Shown here piece after piece: positions 14,979 through 16,743 of a stretch of 16,743 nucleotides of DNA. This DNA comes from Planctomycetaceae bacterium (lineage in GTDB: Bacteria; Planctomycetota; Planctomycetia; Pirellulales; Pirellulaceae), in NCBI GenBank assembly GCA_018658605.1, contig JABHUV010000296.1, positions 1 through 16,743 on the forward strand, read 5' to 3'. A program made the translations under genes and the position numbers. The notes below the pieces were generated by a model. The model was given only the letters and a program-made list of their open reading frames with translations, did no database searches and had not been told where the DNA came from. Numbering within the stretch: position 1 is the stretch's first letter; each line of letters begins with the position of its first letter.

Positions 14979-15398
14979 TGCTTTTAACCAATATTGTCGT
15001 TGCGTTTTCACATCTTCACGCATTATCTACGCCGGTCGTAATTTTTACCAACAAAACGTACAGTCGAACTATCCTTATGCTGCCACGCCGTAAAGGTTGT
15101 GATTCCTATCCCGTTAAAGGATTTTGCAATTTCTGTGATAAAACGCTACGTGGGGAGTCTTATTGGCCACCCGTAATCCACCACGTCATCACGTTGTAAC
15201 CCCACCGGGATTTAACTATTCAACAGCACAATCCCTCGCTTTCTAATTTTTAACAAATCAAGATTAGGCTTGACTGTATCAGACACTCGGTTGAAAATTT
15301 AAAACAACTGATGTTAAATACACAATGCGGGACATTTACGCACTTTTGTATAGCATTGCCACCCCGTTTCTACACTTAATACCTTAGGTCTATCCACT
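14979..15398. other. Non-coding region between the sulfatase and the kinase
   Basis: I see no convincing gene in these 420 bases. A 73-codon frame starts at an ATG overlapping the sulfatase stop (TAATG, 14978) and runs to 15199. Its product has no recognisable domain beyond one CNFC pair, so I do not call it. The second half is AT-rich and holds a candidate promoter for the kinase. No tRNA-like cloverleaf or strong terminator was found. Confidence 0.6.
15291..15319 (+). promoter_or_regulatory. Candidate sigma-70-type promoter for the kinase gene
   Basis: TTGAAA (15291-15296, five of six matches to TTGACA) and TTAAAT (15314-15319, four of six to TATAAT) are spaced by exactly 17 bases, within an AT-rich stretch 80 bases before the kinase GTG. 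This is a pattern match only. Confidence 0.3.
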
Positions 15399-16743
15399 GT
15401 GGACGAAGTCAACAATCGCGACTCGCAATCCCCTCAGGAGGACAGTCTATTTGGATTGCCGGCCTCAGTCGATCCTACCGAACAACCAGATCAGCCTAAC
15501 CGATCCGCGCCGCTGGATTTGACTGATCAATCGGCAACCTCTGCTATGCCGATAAACCAAGACGCCGACTTCTCGGAACATCGCCAAACGGTTATTTCCA
15601 AGGGCAAACCAGAACATTCCTCGCCGAAGAAACAGACGTCTGCTGACGTCGCTCGCGCCTTGCATGGCGCTCAACTCGAGCACTTCGTCCTAGAGGAGTT
15701 TGTGGGTGGTGGTGGGATGGGGGCTGTGTTTCGCGCTACGGATAGGAAATTAGGGCGCACCGTAGCCGTCAAAGTATTGTCTCGGAACAGAAAGGATATT
15801 GACTCTCTGCGACGCTTCAAGAATGAGGCACAGAACGCTGCTCGTTTGGATCATCCGAACATCGCTCGAGTATTTTACGTGGGTGAAGACGCTGGTTGGA
15901 ACTTTATCGTATTTGAATATATCAGTGGTATCAACATTCGTGACTTGGTATCCCAGCGCGGGCCATTGTCACTGCACGATTGTTGGTCATATGTATTGCA
16001 AGTTGCGCACGCGCTAACGCATGCCTCTGAGCGGGATATCGTCCACCGTGACATTAAACCATCGAACATCCTCGTGACTACAGACGGAACCGCGAAATTA
16101 GTAGACATGGGGTTAGCTCGCTTCCATCAACTTGATTCCGACAACTCCGATGCGACTGCTTCGGGGGTAACCCTGGGGACATTCGATTACATATCGCCCG
16201 AACAAGCCCGCGACCCACGTACTACGGATGTTCGCGGTGACATCTATTCACTCGGTTGTACACTGTACTACATGCTCACCGGCCTCGCACCATATCCCGC
16301 AGGTACAGTTCTACAAAAATTATTAAGCCACTCCGGTGACCCAGTTCCCGATCCGCGAACACAACGTGCAGAAATCGACGATGGCACGGTGCAAATCCTT
16401 CACAAGATGCTGGCCAAGCAGCCGAGTAAGCGATATCAAACACCTAGCGATCTAATTGACGACGTCCTCTCCGTCGGAGAGCGTTTGGGCCTATCCTTGA
16501 CACTCGCTGGGCAGACCTGGGTATCCCAACGATCACGCCCAATTTTCTCAATCACCAACCACCTCCCTTGGATAGCGCCCTTAATATTACTATTGGTAAC
16601 CGCTATCGGTTTAACCCAATTTGCGCCGGCCAGTCCTCCTCTCATCGTGAGTGAGCCTACTTTCAGTAATGCACCCTATATCGTACCCGGGTCCGCGGTA
16701 GATGAAACTCCGGCGGACAGCGCGGACGTCGCTCCAACGACTA
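15399..16743 (+). CDS. Hanks-type Ser/Thr protein kinase, 3' end cut off by the window
   Basis: Membrane-anchored Ser/Thr kinase; 448 residues are visible and the frame runs off the window without a stop. Residues 1-90 are polar and low-complexity (QSPQEDSLFGLPASVDP...). The kinase domain spans about 97-370, with glycine loop GGGGMGAVF (103-111), K125 in VAVKVL, H216-R-D218 in VHRDIKPSN, D236-M-G238 in place of DFG, and SPEQA in place of APE. All catalytic residues are present, so it should be active. A membrane segment follows at about 389-408 (LPWIAPLILLLVTAIGLTQF), so the kinase would be cytoplasmic and the missing C-terminus extracytoplasmic. The start is the GTG at 15399, the first usable start after an in-frame TAG at 15351; no strong Shine-Dalgarno. 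Substrates cannot be inferred. Confidence 0.95.
   Translation, partial: MDEVNNRDSQSPQEDSLFGLPASVDPTEQPDQPNRSAPLDLTDQSATSAMPINQDADFSEHRQTVISKGKPEHSSPKKQTSADVARALHGAQLEHFVLEEFVGGGGMGAVFRATDRKLGRTVAVKVLSRNRKDIDSLRRFKNEAQNAARLDHPNIARVFYVGEDAGWNFIVFEYISGINIRDLVSQRGPLSLHDCWSYVLQVAHALTHASERDIVHRDIKPSNILVTTDGTAKLVDMGLARFHQLDSDNSDATASGVTLGTFDYISPEQARDPRTTDVRGDIYSLGCTLYYMLTGLAPYPAGTVLQKLLSHSGDPVPDPRTQRAEIDDGTVQILHKMLAKQPSKRYQTPSDLIDDVLSVGERLGLSLTLAGQTWVSQRSRPIFSITNHLPWIAPLILLLVTAIGLTQFAPASPPLIVSEPTFSNAPYIVPGSAVDETPADSADVAPTT

Noticed and set aside
15148..15186. ACGTGG / CCACGT inverted pair downstream of the sulfatase
   Set aside because: Only six pairs around a 27-base loop and no T-run; expected by chance.
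14978..15199. Possible 73-residue gene with a TAATG overlap to the sulfatase stop
   Set aside because: No recognisable domain, atypical composition and only a single CNFC pair; the overlap alone is weak support.

Overview
The window looks like chromosomal DNA from a bacterium of the phylum Planctomycetota. This is an inference from the gene mix: a secreted sulfatase, a Hanks-type Ser/Thr kinase with a DMG motif, a secreted protein with a c-type-haem-like CxxxxCH motif, and an ompH-lpxC-lpxA-Gfo/Idh cluster. Most start codons also lack a clear Shine-Dalgarno sequence. Base composition appears close to balanced by eye. I see no tRNA, rRNA, CRISPR array, insertion sequence or phage gene.

Layout. 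102-2198 (+): secreted M28 zinc peptidase with a PA-type insertion and a C-terminal PDZ domain. 2199-2525: non-coding, with a small hairpin and a 12-bp palindrome. 2526-6044 (+): envelope cluster of an OmpH/Skp-like periplasmic chaperone, lpxC, lpxA and a Gfo/Idh/MocA oxidoreductase; lpxA and the oxidoreductase overlap as ATGA. 6081-7910 (-): large ABC-2-type permease with no ATPase gene beside it. 8021-8296 (-): acylphosphatase. 8542-9852 (+): secreted protein of unknown function with CxxxxCH. 9853-10170: non-coding, with nested and overlapping inverted repeats. 10171-12372 (+): FtsH. 12411-13562 (+): RsgA. 13611-14978 (+): secreted sulfatase. 14979-15398: non-coding, with a candidate promoter. 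15399-16743 (+): Ser/Thr kinase with a GTG start, cut off by the window end.

How the genes fit together. LpxA and LpxC catalyse the first two steps of lipid A synthesis, and OmpH/Skp proteins escort outer-membrane proteins through the periplasm, so 2526-6044 is an outer-membrane biogenesis block. The oxidoreductase coupled to lpxA is the most interesting member. In Acidithiobacillus and Leptospira, a Gfo/Idh enzyme (GnnA) near lpxA oxidises UDP-GlcNAc on the way to the 3-amino sugar used in amide-linked lipid A. A similar role is possible here, but its aminotransferase partner GnnB is not in the window. FtsH and RsgA are housekeeping proteins that may share a transcript. In proteobacteria FtsH controls LpxC turnover, but nothing here shows that link. 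No clearly novel system stands out; the best leads are the coupled oxidoreductase, the CxxxxCH protein and the structured region upstream of ftsH.
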